A stretch of DNA of 64,000 nucleotides from a bacterium (GTDB taxonomy: Bacteria > Sysuimicrobiota > Sysuimicrobiia > Sysuimicrobiales > Segetimicrobiaceae): NCBI GenBank assembly GCA_035307765.1, contig DATGHU010000044.1, positions 248,001-312,000 on the forward strand, given 5' to 3'. How positions within the stretch are numbered: the first letter of the stretch is position 1; each line of letters begins with the position of its first letter. Below the pieces are notes generated by a model. The model saw only the letters and a list, made by a program, of their open reading frames with translations, did no database searches and had not been told where the DNA came from. A program made the translations under genes and the position numbers. Of the stretch, positions 39,919 through 50,111 are shown in pieces.

Positions 39919-42900
39919 ATGACGATAGACCCCGAACACTCGCCTGCTTCGTCGGCGCCCCCCGACCTGGAGATGCCGGGTCCCTCCCGGCCGGTTCCCA
40001 CGAAACTGCGGGTGCTCATCGTCGAGGACCAACCCGCCGACGCAGAATTGACCGTGCGCGAGTTGCGTCGAGCCGGTTTCAACTTTGAATGGGCACGCGT
40101 TGAGGACGAGGCAGCGTACCGGCAACACCTCGCGCGCCTTCCCGATCTCATCCTCTCGGATTTTTCGCTGCCGAGGTTCAGCGCGGCGCGTGCACTGGAG
40201 GTGCTCCAGGAGAAGGGGCTCGACGTCCCGTTCCTCATCATCTCGGGGATGATGGGGGAGGAGACGGCGGTGACGCTGATGAGATGTGGGGCCACCGACT
40301 ACCTCCTCAAGGATCGGCTGACACGACTGGGACAGGCGGTCGAGCGGGCCCTTGAGGATCAACGTCTCCGTCAAGAGAAGCGCAAAGCAGACGAGGATCT
40401 GCGGGCCAGCGAAGCGCGGTACCGGACCTTGTTCGAAGGCGTCCCCATCGGACTCTACCGAACCACCGTCGACGGAGAATTCCTCGAAACCAACCCGGCG
40501 TTCCTGCAGATCATGGGCTATCCAGATCGCGAGACACTGATGGCGGCCGGGGCCGCCGGCCTCTATGTCGACCCCGAACGTCGGAAGCACTGGCTGGCTC
40601 TCCTGGAGAGTGAGGGGGCGGTGACGGACTTTGAGAGCCAACTCCGCCGCCATGACGGGAGGCTGATCTGGGTGCGCGCCGGCGCTCGAGTCGTCCGTGA
40701 CGCCACTGGCCGGAGCCTGTATGTTGAGGGGGCGGTTGTTGACGTTACGGGGCGGAAGCAAGCCGAGGAAGAGGCTCACCGGCGGGCCGCCCACCTCGAG
40801 ACCTTGAATGCGATTATCGCCGCCTCGGGGGCCGCACAGGATGAGCCCGCCCTCCTGAAGGTGACGGTCGACGCGATCCTCAAGGCGCTCGGATGCGAGA
40901 TGGGAGGGGTCTGGACGGAGCGGACCCAACTTGTCCGCGGGATGACCCACGAGGCTGGCCCCTCGATTCTCGGCGTCTTGGAGGCGGCGGGGTACACGCT
41001 GCTCAGCCCGCACGCGGTGGACGACTGGCGGATCTCAACGGGTTCGGAGATCGACGCGGCGGCGAGCGTCATGGGGCAGTTCGGCATCCGGGCCTCGATC
41101 GCCGCTCCCATTCGAACAGACGGCGGAATCCTCGGCGGCATCGCGGTTGCCTCCGCCGTCCCCCGCCGGTGGCTCCGCGACGAAGTCACGTTGGTAGAGG
41201 CCGTGGGCAAGCAGATCAGCGAAGCGATCGAGCGGCTGAAGTTGTCACAGGAGTCGCAGCGCCGGACCATGGAACTCGAGGCGTTCTACACACTGAGCCG
41301 CCAGTTGCGCGAAGCCCCGAGCGTCGATGAGATGTACCCGATGATCGTCGAACGCGCGATGACCCTTTTGGCGAGCGGCCACGGCTCACTCGCACTCCTC
41401 AACGCAGAACGTGAAGGATTCACGCGTGTCTACACGGTCGGGATCCCCACGGAGAGGATCGGGTCGACGTTTCCCGTTACCGGGACCCGGTCGGGGGAGG
41501 TGGTGAAGACAGGGACCGCCTACGTGAGTGAGGATTTCAGTGCCGAGCAGGTCCCGGCCATGCTGGACGCAGCGCAGTATCGTGTCCTTGGACCTTTTGC
41601 CATTGTGCCTATGCGGTCGGAAGAGGAGATCATCGGCACCCTCTGTTTGGCCCGCCCAAAGGCGCCGGAACATCCTGCGTTTACCGAGGCCGACATCCGC
41701 CTGCTCGAGGGGATCGCGGAAATCGCGGGCACGGCGATTCGTCGAGCTCGCCTCAATCACCACCTCGAGCAATCGTATATTGAGCTGGTGCTGGTGCTGG
41801 CGCGGGCGGCCGATGCCCGCGACAGCTACACGGCCGATCACAGCGAACGCATCGCGACCCGCGCGGTCACGCTCGCCCGAGCCATGGGGTGCAACGAGAT
41901 CGACGTGCAGAATGTGCAATGGGGCGCGCTCCTGCACGATATCGGCAAACTGGGGGTACCCGACAACATCCTGAGGAAACCCGGCCCGCTGACCGAGGCG
42001 GAGTGGCACGTCATGCGGCAGCATCCGGCGATCGGCGAAGAGATCCTGCGGCCGGTCGATCGGATGCGCGACGTAGCCGCGTTGGTCCGGCACCACCAGG
42101 AGCGTTGGGACGGGGCCGGCTACCCCGATCATCTGCGCGGCGAGGAAATCCCGCTGGGCGCCCGAATCTTGGCCGTCGCCGACACCTACGGGGCGATGAC
42201 CGATGATCGGGCGTACGGGAAGGGCCGGACGCTGGACGACGCGCTTGCTGAGATCTGTCGATGCGCCGGGACGCAGTTCGATCCCCGCGTGGTTGACGTG
42301 TTCTGCAGGATGCTCAGGGAGGGGGACGAGGGGGGGCGTCTGTCCATCGGCCGAGAACCCGATGCCGGGAAGGCGACGATCCGGCCGTCGGAGACGGCGA
42401 TCGCTCGAGCCCTCTCGCACGCACGCCGGATCGGGCGCGTCGTCCCGGCGATGACGGATGTGGCGAAGCGCCTGTTGCGCCCCCTCGACCTCGCCGCCGT
42501 GCTCGATGAGATTCTCAGTCAGATCCAGGAGGTCTTTGGCTATCCGCTGTGCAGCGTGTTCTTCATCGATGGGCAAACCGGGGAACTCCGTGTCGCGGCC
42601 CAGCGCGGCGGCGATCCAGCGCTGACGGAGCCCCCCGCGGTCACGATAGGTGAGCAGGCAATCGGCAAATGGGTCTTGAACCACGGGGGGCCGTACTACG
42701 CGAGCGACGTCGACCAAGATCCAATGTACGTGACGGGCTCGCCTGGGGTTCGGTCTCACGTCGCCTATCCACTAATCGTCAATGATCGAGTCATCGGGGT
42801 CTTGCACGTCGAAAGCCCTCTGGTCGACGCGTTCCCGAAGGAGATCCGCGAACTTCTCGAGGCCTTTGTGTTTCTGGCCGCGCTCGGCATCCTCCGGGCG

Positions 42901-43407
42901 CAGCGCGATGAGGATCTCAGCCGCCTTGCCTTGACGGACGGTCTGACCGGATTGGCCAACCACCGGGCGCTCTGGGATGCGCTTGAACGCGAGGTCGCCC
43001 GCGCCAAACGCAGCGCCTCCCCCATCTCCGTCGCCATTGTCGAAGTCGACAAATTCAAGCAGGTCAATGATCGCTTTGGCCACCTGCAGGGAGACCTGGT
43101 CCTCAAGTTGGTCGCCGATGCCATGCGGAAGAACAGTCGCACCATGGATCTCGTGGCCCGCTTCGGGGGTGATGAATTCGTCCTCCTACTCCCGGATGTG
43201 CCGAAAGAGGCGGCGATTCAAATTGCCGAGCGGGTGCGGCGGCATGTCGAGGAGATGCTCGTCTCCGGCGGCCCCAGCCTTACGGTCAGCGTGGGCCTGG
43301 CCAGCATGCCCGAAGACGGCCAAACCGCGAATGCCCTGATGGAAGCCGCCGATCGGGCGATGTACACGGTGAAGCACATAGGGGGAAATCGCGTGTCCGT
43401 TGCTTGA
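39919..43407 (+). CDS. Multidomain c-di-GMP signalling protein: receiver-PAS-GAF-GAF-HD-GYP-GAF-GGDEF
   Basis: About 1162 residues. Order: receiver (29-150, KLRVLIVEDQ, phosphoacceptor Asp near 80 in LILSDFSLP, Lys in YLLKDRL), PAS (165-285), two GAF domains (about 300-440 and 450-605), HD-GYP phosphodiesterase (about 618-803, LLHDIGKLGV and HHQERWDGAGYP), a third GAF (841-993) and GGDEF cyclase (about 1001-1160) with an intact GGDEF. It could both make and degrade c-di-GMP. ATG at 39919 is an estimate; the upstream extension to 39697 looks non-coding. No membrane helix, so cytoplasmic. No partner kinase adjoins. Confidence 0.92.
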   Translation: MTIDPEHSPASSAPPDLEMPGPSRPVPTKLRVLIVEDQPADAELTVRELRRAGFNFEWARVEDEAAYRQHLARLPDLILSDFSLPRFSAARALEVLQEKGLDVPFLIISGMMGEETAVTLMRCGATDYLLKDRLTRLGQAVERALEDQRLRQEKRKADEDLRASEARYRTLFEGVPIGLYRTTVDGEFLETNPAFLQIMGYPDRETLMAAGAAGLYVDPERRKHWLALLESEGAVTDFESQLRRHDGRLIWVRAGARVVRDATGRSLYVEGAVVDVTGRKQAEEEAHRRAAHLETLNAIIAASGAAQDEPALLKVTVDAILKALGCEMGGVWTERTQLVRGMTHEAGPSILGVLEAAGYTLLSPHAVDDWRISTGSEIDAAASVMGQFGIRASIAAPIRTDGGILGGIAVASAVPRRWLRDEVTLVEAVGKQISEAIERLKLSQESQRRTMELEAFYTLSRQLREAPSVDEMYPMIVERAMTLLASGHGSLALLNAEREGFTRVYTVGIPTERIGSTFPVTGTRSGEVVKTGTAYVSEDFSAEQVPAMLDAAQYRVLGPFAIVPMRSEEEIIGTLCLARPKAPEHPAFTEADIRLLEGIAEIAGTAIRRARLNHHLEQSYIELVLVLARAADARDSYTADHSERIATRAVTLARAMGCNEIDVQNVQWGALLHDIGKLGVPDNILRKPGPLTEAEWHVMRQHPAIGEEILRPVDRMRDVAALVRHHQERWDGAGYPDHLRGEEIPLGARILAVADTYGAMTDDRAYGKGRTLDDALAEICRCAGTQFDPRVVDVFCRMLREGDEGGRLSIGREPDAGKATIRPSETAIARALSHARRIGRVVPAMTDVAKRLLRPLDLAAVLDEILSQIQEVFGYPLCSVFFIDGQTGELRVAAQRGGDPALTEPPAVTIGEQAIGKWVLNHGGPYYASDVDQDPMYVTGSPGVRSHVAYPLIVNDRVIGVLHVESPLVDAFPKEIRELLEAFVFLAALGILRAQRDEDLSRLALTDGLTGLANHRALWDALEREVARAKRSASPISVAIVEVDKFKQVNDRFGHLQGDLVLKLVADAMRKNSRTMDLVARFGGDEFVLLLPDVPKEAAIQIAERVRRHVEEMLVSGGPSLTVSVGLASMPEDGQTANALMEAADRAMYTVKHIGGNRVSVA

Positions 43408-43414
43408 CCACCCC

Positions 43415-43445
43415 GACCGCACCACCGCCGCGCGGCGGCGCGGTC
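43415..43445. terminator. GC-rich hairpin between convergent genes
   Basis: GACCGC pairs with GCGGTC, enclosing an inner CCGCC/GGCGG stem, in the gap between the signalling gene and the convergent binding-protein gene. No T tract. It is a candidate bidirectional terminator. Confidence 0.45.
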
Positions 43446-43478
43446 AGCCGCATTAGCCCTGCGTCCCCGCGTGAGCCC

Positions 43479-45068
43479 TCAGCCAGTCCGCCAAACCGTT
43501 CGGAACCGCATCATCCCGTCCGGCTGATCCACGTACCCACCGACCTTCTTGGAAATCAGCTTGTACTCCTTTGGAAAGTACATCCACACATACGGGACAT
43601 CGTCGGCTAGGATTTTCGTTGCGTCCGCGTACAGGTTGCGCCGCTGGCTCATGTCGTACAGGGCGCGCGCGTGGTCGAGGATCTCCTGCACCTGAGGGTT
43701 CGTGTATCCGGCGAAGTTGAATGCGCCGATCCCCGACTTGGTGACGAAGGGATAGATGTCGAAGTCCGGATCCGGCCGCCCGCTCCAGTCGATGAACGCC
43801 GCCTGATTCTGCATCTGCGTGAGCCGTTGGACCAGCACGCCGCCCTCGAGGACCTCGATCTTCAGCTTCAGCCCGGCCTCGCCGACCATTGACTGCACGG
43901 CTTGCAGAATCGCCAGATGCTGCTGCCCGGGTGGAGTGATCACCGTGAACTCGACGCCGTTGGGCATTCCCGCCTGCTGGAGTTTCTCTTTCGCCAGCGC
44001 CACGTTTTGCGGGGGGAGCTTCCATGACGGGTCGAAGGCGGGCGTCCCGTTGGGGAAAAACGAATACGCTGGATATGCCGCCCCCTGCAACACGGCTCCG
44101 GCGAGCGCGTTCTGGTCGATCGCCGCCAGGAACGCCTGGCGTGCCAGTTTGTTGTCGAACGGCGGCGTGTTCACGTTCAACGACAGCGCGGCCCAGGCGA
44201 TCGGCCCCCGTTCGATCAGGAGGAATGGCGAGGCGGGCTGCGCAGCCTGTTGGCCCAGGGTCTTCACCTGGGGGAGGGGGACCAGGTTGATGATATCCAC
44301 ATCCCCGGACTTGAGGTTCGCCACCCTGGCGTTGTCGTCGGAGAACGGTCGATAGACGAGCTCATCGAGATACGGCTCGCCCTTCGCCCAGTAGTCCGGG
44401 GCGCGCCGCAGGGTGATGTGGTCCTGCAGCACGCGCTCGACGAAGGCGAACGGGCCGGTTCCCACGGGATGCAGACCGAAGTCGAGCCCTGCCTTCCGCG
44501 CCGCCGTCGGGGAGACCATCATTCCCGCGCGGTCGGTCAGGACGTAGAGCAGGGGGCTGTACGCTTGGTCCATCACCAGCTTGATCGTGTACGCATCCAC
44601 CGCAACCACTTGCTTCACCGGGCGAAGTTCGCTGCGCCGGACGGACGGGAAGGTGGGTTCGAACAGCATGCGGTGAAAGTTGTACACGGCCGCCGCGGCG
44701 TTGAACGGCGTGCCGTCGTGGAACCGCACCCCCTGGCGGAGTTTGAACGTGGCCGTCTTGCCGTCCGCGCTGATCGTCCATGAGGTCGCCAGCCTTGGCA
44801 CTATCGCCAGGTGCGGATCGGTATCCACCAGCTTGTCATAGAGGTTCTGATACACCTGGCGCTCCACGTACGCGCCCGACCGGTGCGGGTCGAGCGTGGG
44901 GGGATCACCGTCGAGCCCGATCCGGAGGGTGCCCCCGCGGCGGACCCCCTGCGCGGACGCCTCTTTCTCCCCCGGCATCGCCAAGCTGAAGGCGGTGGTC
45001 GCCGCCACCCCGATGCCGGCCCGCAAGAACTCGCGCCTCGTCGGCCGCCCCGTCGCCTTACGGTCCAT
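43479..45068 (-). CDS. Tat-exported ABC substrate-binding protein, peptide/nickel type (family 5)
   Basis: A 529-residue family-5 binding protein. The N-terminus has a twin-arginine motif (TRREFLRAG) before the hydrophobic stretch IGVAATTAFSLAMPG. The mature part shows the family landmarks: RRGGTLRIGLDGDPPTLDPHRSG, WTISADGKTATFKLRQGVRFHDGTPFNA, GTGPFAFVERV and RQAFLAAIDQNALAGAVLQGAAYPA. It would feed a dipeptide-type importer, but no permease or ATPase genes lie next to it. ATG at 45068. Confidence 0.9.
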   Translation of the reverse strand: MDRKATGRPTRREFLRAGIGVAATTAFSLAMPGEKEASAQGVRRGGTLRIGLDGDPPTLDPHRSGAYVERQVYQNLYDKLVDTDPHLAIVPRLATSWTISADGKTATFKLRQGVRFHDGTPFNAAAAVYNFHRMLFEPTFPSVRRSELRPVKQVVAVDAYTIKLVMDQAYSPLLYVLTDRAGMMVSPTAARKAGLDFGLHPVGTGPFAFVERVLQDHITLRRAPDYWAKGEPYLDELVYRPFSDDNARVANLKSGDVDIINLVPLPQVKTLGQQAAQPASPFLLIERGPIAWAALSLNVNTPPFDNKLARQAFLAAIDQNALAGAVLQGAAYPAYSFFPNGTPAFDPSWKLPPQNVALAKEKLQQAGMPNGVEFTVITPPGQQHLAILQAVQSMVGEAGLKLKIEVLEGGVLVQRLTQMQNQAAFIDWSGRPDPDFDIYPFVTKSGIGAFNFAGYTNPQVQEILDHARALYDMSQRRNLYADATKILADDVPYVWMYFPKEYKLISKKVGGYVDQPDGMMRFRTVWRTG

Positions 45069-45247
45069 GCCGTCCCCCTCTCCGCTGCGCTACCCCTCGG
45101 ATGCCAGCGTGCCGGACATCCTCGCGCATTCCAACCAGCGGGATTTTCAGGTGTGGACCGACGTTCTCCTCCCCCCGGCACGGTCCCATCTCATCGGCCG
45201 AGGCCGGTTTGGCGCACCGGACGTATCGGACGGGCGTGCCGGGCTGA

Positions 45248-46132
45248 TCAGGTGCGCTCCCACCGGTAGCCCCCGGCGGCGACAATGCGCCCCCACGCCG
45301 GAAAGCGCTCGTGACTGAAGACGACCGTCGCGCCGCTCGTTGCCGCTTCCGCGAGCATCCAGCTGCGCGAGGCGCGTGCGGCCGCCACGTCGCGGTTGAC
45401 CGGGACCCAGTCCGGGTGGGCCACCTCGCAGGCGTGATGGAACAGGTCCCCCACGTAGTAGAAGCTCTCTCCCGCCGTGCGGATGCGGACGACGCAGTGC
45501 CCAGGGGTCTCGCCCGGGGTAGGGATCATCGCCACGCCCGGGGCCACCTCGCGTGTCTCCTCGACGACCTCGAGGAGGCCCGCGCGGTCGATCGTCCCCA
45601 GCCGGATCGCCAGGTCCGAGGCCGGATCATGCCGCGCCGGATTGTCGATCCAATCTCGACCCCCGATGAGGTGGGTCGCCCGCGGAAACCGAACCGCGTC
45701 GTGTCCATCTCGTTCCACCGTGACCCCGGCGAAGTGGTCGGCGTGGGCATGCGTAATCAACACGTGCGTCACCTCGGCGGGGTCGACGCCGAGGTGGGCC
45801 AGCCCAGCCCGCAGGCCGGCGGAGCGTTGCAGCCCCGGCCATTTGGCGGCAAATCGTTCCTGCCACGACGATTCGGGGTCGTCGCATCCGGGATCGATCA
45901 CAATCGAGGCGTCCCCGAGCGCGACGTACGCGAGATTGAGGCCCAACCTGAGCGTGCCCGTGTCGGTGAGCTCAGGGATCGCACGCCGGACCTCCTCCGC
46001 TGGAGCCTGCATCTTTGGCGCCCAGACGAGCGTCCCCTCGGAAATGACCGTCGTTGTGGCATCGCCGATGCGGCGCGTGGCGACAAAGTCCGTCCCTCCA
46101 TCTGCTGCTCTCACGGCATCGCCCTCTCTCAT
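45248..46132 (-). CDS. MBL-fold metallohydrolase
   Basis: A protein of about 294 residues with the metallo-beta-lactamase motif THAHADHFAG, an upstream YVALGDASIVIDPGCDD segment, the metal-binding GETPGHCVVRI and the bridging Asp in YYVGDLFHHAC. It resembles lactonase/quorum-quenching-like and glyoxalase II-like hydrolases; the substrate is unknown. I chose ATG at 46132. The open frame continues to 46279 but the extension looks non-coding. No ribosome site is evident. Confidence 0.82.
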   Translation of the reverse strand: MREGDAVRAADGGTDFVATRRIGDATTTVISEGTLVWAPKMQAPAEEVRRAIPELTDTGTLRLGLNLAYVALGDASIVIDPGCDDPESSWQERFAAKWPGLQRSAGLRAGLAHLGVDPAEVTHVLITHAHADHFAGVTVERDGHDAVRFPRATHLIGGRDWIDNPARHDPASDLAIRLGTIDRAGLLEVVEETREVAPGVAMIPTPGETPGHCVVRIRTAGESFYYVGDLFHHACEVAHPDWVPVNRDVAAARASRSWMLAEAATSGATVVFSHERFPAWGRIVAAGGYRWERT

Positions 46133-46815
46133 ACGTGGCTGGTATTGGTTCGCGCTTCCGAGGAGGTTCCGAAATGGGCTCGCAGTCTCCTCCCGCGCTT
46201 CCGGGATGTCTCGCCCCGGGGGGAATCCCTCCCGATCGATTCTAAAGGAGGGTCGCGGTGGTAGGGGGATGTATTTCATCGCCGGTTCGTGTCATCCCCC
46301 CCGGTGGCGACGGTAGTGGAAGCGAGCAGGGGACTGTGCACCTGCGGTCGGTGAATCCCAAACGCGACGAGCCGCGGAAGGAGCCCGCGGATCCCGGAGC
46401 GCGCAGAAGCAAGCGGAGAGCGGGGTAGTTGGCTGAGGCGTGGCCGGAGGAGGCCAGCACCGGCTTGATGCGACGCTGACGGATAAACGATTGCATCGCC
46501 TGGATGATGCGCAATCGCCTTAACTCGCCGGTGCTCCCGGCAAACGCGACGCTCGTGCCCAATATATCAACGGCCTGAGCGGATTCTTAATCGGTTACTT
46601 GTCCGTTGAGTTCGCGAACCTTTCGGGCGCGTCGGCCTCACGAAAACCGTTTGCATCATCTGCTTCTCCGGCCTGGGTCGGGATGCGCGATGGTCGCGAT
46701 GCGAGATGCCTGGGGTAAGATGCCCCGGCGGTGGAGTCGGCATCGCAAGGGCCCGTCGGTGGTGCCGGAGAAAGGGCCATCGCGCAGGGGCACGGATCCC
46801 AAGGAGGCAGGACAC
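46133..46815. other. Gap of 683 bases, no convincing gene
   Basis: Small open frames exist on both strands (one minus-strand frame at 46242-46562), but none has a ribosome site and family motifs together. A short AT-rich patch CAATATATCAA lies near 46560. Marks the beginning of the gene-poor stretch. Confidence 0.4.
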
Positions 46816-47007
46816 ATGAGCGAGTTCGCAAAAGTGATCGTGGAGGTCGCAGGAGCTACGGGCACGATCGTCGCGGATGCAAAGCAGTTCAAGACGGGAT
46901 CGCGCGGGTTTTATGGGCAGGGTAAAGTCCAGGCTCCGGATGGGCGCCGATTCCAAGTCAGCGTCAACGTCGTTGAGATTGGGAGCAAAGGCAAAGCCAC
47001 CACGTGA
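46816..47007 (+). CDS. Small 63-residue protein, conserved-looking, function unknown
   Basis: A 63-residue protein with an ideal ribosome site (AAGGAGG at 46801-46807, 8 bases before ATG 46816). Sequence is short beta-strand-like: FAKVIVEVAGATGTIVADAK, GSRGFYGQGKVQAPDGRRFQVSVNVVEIGSKGK. It looks like a single small beta-barrel or DNA/RNA-binding-sized domain, basic overall, with no signal or membrane segment. Family not recognised. The longer frame from 46606 is not credible. Isolated between long gaps. Confidence 0.72.
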   Translation: MSEFAKVIVEVAGATGTIVADAKQFKTGSRGFYGQGKVQAPDGRRFQVSVNVVEIGSKGKATT

Positions 47008-47179
47008 TCCGGGAGTGATGAGTGCCGAGAAAGCCTCCGCGGGTCGCTGCCAATGTGTATTGGTCATAGCCTCCCATTCCCAGTGGCTTGCCCAAAGATC
47101 GCCGCCACCCGTGCGGGGGTTGCCGGGGCGGGTTTCGCGCGCTCAGTCCAGAAAATGCCGTTGGGGCGCGATAGATCCG

Positions 47180-48413
47180 TTACTGTGTGGCATCCCGATC
47201 GTGCTGAACAATCGAAGCTCGGCGGAACATTGACCAGAGCGCCAGATCATACAGGATCTTGATGCCACCGGCCAAGATAAATGGGAGGCCGTTGGCCGCC
47301 GCCTGAAAAGCAATGCCTGAGATCGCCGGCGCAAGACTGGCCGCCGCCGGGCGGACCGCATTGGTGAGGCCCGCTGCGGCGACCCGTTCTTCAGGGGCGA
47401 CGAGGGCCATCGTGTAGGCCTGCCTGGTTGGGACGTCCATTTGCGACAGCGCATGACGCGCCAACAGCACAGCCGCGGCCACCGGCCACGTGGGCATGAA
47501 CGGTATCAGGCCCAAGAGCACATTTGACGGGAGGTGAGTAAAGACCATCGTGTTGAGGAGGCCGACACGCGCTGCCAGCGCAGCCGCTACCAGAGACGAA
47601 AGAGCCGAAAGGAGGTTGGTGCCGAAGAACAGCGGCCCGAGGACCGCCAAACCGATCCCGAACCGTTGATGAAACCAGTACGCCACAAGGCTCTGCACGA
47701 TCAGTCCCCCTGCCAGCGCATCGACGCCGAAGAGCGCAGTCAGGCGAAGAACGATGCCACGGGATCGATGGAGGCCGAGCAGGTGGCGTGGACTGCGCTG
47801 TCGCTGGCCCTCAATCGATGGGGAGAGGGGCAGGTACAGCCCGGCGAGGATGAGACCTATCACGGAGAACGCCCAGACCAGTGCCCGCTGAGCCTCCAGG
47901 GCGGACCACCCCGCGCCCTGGAGCGCTGCGGGGACCACCCCGGCGACCAAAGCGCCAACGGCGACGGCCAGGTAGCCGACGAGATTGTACCACGCATAGG
48001 GCATCACGTGGCTGGGATCGATGCTTGTCTCCGACAGGGCCGCCTGCTCCAGGGATTGGAACGGCCCAATTTCCTGGGCGGTCGGGCTCAGCGTCGCCAG
48101 AGCCGCGAAGATCAGCATCAGCGGGAACCTCCCTGTCGCCAGCGCGATGCCGCCGAGCGCCATGAGGATGGAAGAAGCGATTAAGATCGTGCGCCGTCCC
48201 CACCGGTTGGCGAAGATCGATACCCCTCCGGTGACGACGGCACCACCCGCGAGCGCCACGGTGAACAGTACGCCGATTTGAATCACCGAGAAACCCAGAC
48301 CGGAGAGATACAGCGCAAGGACGACTGATAAGAACCCATAGGAAAACATCCGCAGCCCCCGCGCTGCGAGGAGCAGGTAACTATCTCGCGTAAGAATATG
48401 CCGGGTCGTCATC
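47180..48413 (-). CDS. MFS transporter
   Basis: A protein of about 410 residues with 10-12 predicted helices. The loop 2-3 motif of the major facilitator superfamily appears as GGVSIFANRWGRRTILIASSILM, and a second copy region follows after the central loop (LSPSIEGQRQRSPRHLLGL). Likely a proton-linked exporter; substrate unknown. I chose ATG at 48413 (MTTRHILTRD); the frame opens at 48448. The region before it has no ribosome site, so a leaderless message is possible. Confidence 0.83.
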
Positions 48414-48938
48414 GTGTTTGAATTTGGCCTTTGCCGGGCCCGCTGCATGGCCGCGGCGTCCGCTCCCTACGATCGGCGCGCCTTCACGACCGCACGCGGG
48501 TGGTCTCCGAAAACACCGCGTGCGGGCCCTTGAGGCCGCGCCACCGAGTGGGCTTTGCCCGCCGGCTTCCGGATGCGCCTACCGCTCTTTAAGGAATGCG
48601 TGGACACCAGCTGCGCCCGGCGCGTGGAACCTTGTCGCCAATTTCGGCTTAGTGTATGACCTCGGCGAAGCGTGACGCCCGGACCGACCGAGGGCACCGC
48701 TCTTTATAACAGTATCATACATTGCTGTCGTGTGCAACACATATTACACTTCTTGCACCTCAGCCTGGCATGTGGATGGTCGGGGTCCAACACGAGTCCT
48801 TCTGGGTTCTCGAACAACTCGTGCAGCCGTGGCGTTGTCCGGCAGAGGCGATGAGAATTTTACCGATGCCGGCCGGGACGATCGGCATCGGGGGAGGTTT
48901 GCTTTGTTCCCGTAGAGCAAGGTGTGCGGTAAATCCGA
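48414..48938. other. Gap of 525 bases, partly AT-rich, no gene seen
   Basis: No supported gene. About 48700-48790 is distinctly AT-richer than the rest of the window (TTTATAACAGTATCATACATT and ACACATATTACAC patches) and adjoins the low-GC ATP-grasp gene. Confidence 0.5.
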
Positions 48939-49832
48939 TTACCGAGAATTGGACGACCCATCGGTGCGCGCTTGCGGCAGGCGCCATAATTCTCCCAAAT
49001 CACGGTCAAATTCTTTTGGACGGAAGACTGTCCTTCCAGCTCCGGGAGTCGTTGTGAGTTCCCCGAAATACACCCGATCTTCCGTGTCGTAGAAATCCGC
49101 TCGGATGAAGTCGATCCCATCGCCAAGGATCTCCGCGTACTCGATAATCTCGTTTAGGTGCTTGGGTCGATCTGCTTCTCCGCAGGCGCGCGTGGAGTTG
49201 ATCGCCACGTGGACCTTGTTCCAAGATCTCCCGTAGATATACGCCGCATGGTCTTCAAACCTGCCGACGGTCACACTGATGAATTCTACCCTCCCATTGA
49301 ACACGTATGGTTTGTATTCGGTCGGCGCCAAACCCGTCCCATCGCTTATGAATTCCTCGACGAGGATGCGTGGTTTGATGCGCCGGTACACCCATTCGCG
49401 ATCGACATCATAATAATTCTGATTCAACCAGCGATTGCACGTGTCGAGAAACTCAAGCCTGTCAAGGATTGTTTTGTCTGGCACCAGGGTGACCCACCCG
49501 GATCCGTGCGTCGGCTTTACTACGAATTTGTCGGGAAGTTCATCGAGCGGGATCTTTGAAGGATCGGTCGTCGCGAAAAGCAATCTCGGCAGGACCTGTG
49601 GGCCAATTCGTTTCTCGACGTAGTCGCGTGCGGCCAGCTTATCCGCCAATTTCGACAATATTGCCCTGCGATCAAACAACATGCGATGTAGAACTTTCTC
49701 ATTGAAGGTCCTGGGGTGCCGGATGTTTGGAAGCACTCCAAAGCGTCTTTTGTGTTTCCAGATGAGGTCCAGCGCCAACGTGGCACGTTCCGGCAGAATT
49801 CCTTCAACCACCATTTTGAGTGCGTCTCTCAT
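48939..49832 (-). CDS. TupA-like ATP-grasp protein
   Basis: A protein of about 297 residues similar to the TupA/ATP-grasp family found in polysaccharide and teichuronopeptide loci. Seen: HPRTFNEKVLHRMLFDRRAI, the ADKLAARDYVEKRIG segment, the ATP-binding KFVVKPTHGSGWV, ILVEEFISDG, YKPYVFNGRVEFISV and a C-terminal IDFIRADFYDTEDRVYFGELT with metal-binding acidic residues. Probably ligates an amino acid or modifies a cell-surface glycan. The gene is clearly lower in GC than its neighbours, suggesting acquisition. Start ATG 49832 follows GGGAGAAAG; the frame opens at 49895. Confidence 0.82.
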   Translation of the reverse strand: MRDALKMVVEGILPERATLALDLIWKHKRRFGVLPNIRHPRTFNEKVLHRMLFDRRAILSKLADKLAARDYVEKRIGPQVLPRLLFATTDPSKIPLDELPDKFVVKPTHGSGWVTLVPDKTILDRLEFLDTCNRWLNQNYYDVDREWVYRRIKPRILVEEFISDGTGLAPTEYKPYVFNGRVEFISVTVGRFEDHAAYIYGRSWNKVHVAINSTRACGEADRPKHLNEIIEYAEILGDGIDFIRADFYDTEDRVYFGELTTTPGAGRTVFRPKEFDRDLGELWRLPQARTDGSSNSR

Positions 49833-50111
49833 TGCGGTCTTTCTCCCGGGACACGCGCAGGCACCACGGCCGATCCCTGTGGGGCCAGCGTACAATAATT
49901 ACGGGAAGTCCTTGTCTCCTGCGTCCGGATGGTTCGCGTCGAGAAAGGATGAACGACGACTATCGAACGATAAGAAAAGGCCCGTGGGCAATGGGCCATT
50001 CCGCCTTTTCGCATCCCTCGGGTGGCCGCGGGGTGTCCCGCGGAACACCTTAGAGCGTCATCCTCGCATTTGGGCTGACCGGCGAGTGCGGTCTTGGGGT
50101 CGGCCGGCCGG

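Noticed and set aside
46242-46562. Minus-strand frame of 106 codons beginning with TTG
   Set aside because: The first half looks somewhat protein-like, but there is no ribosome site and the second half is low complexity; not enough support.
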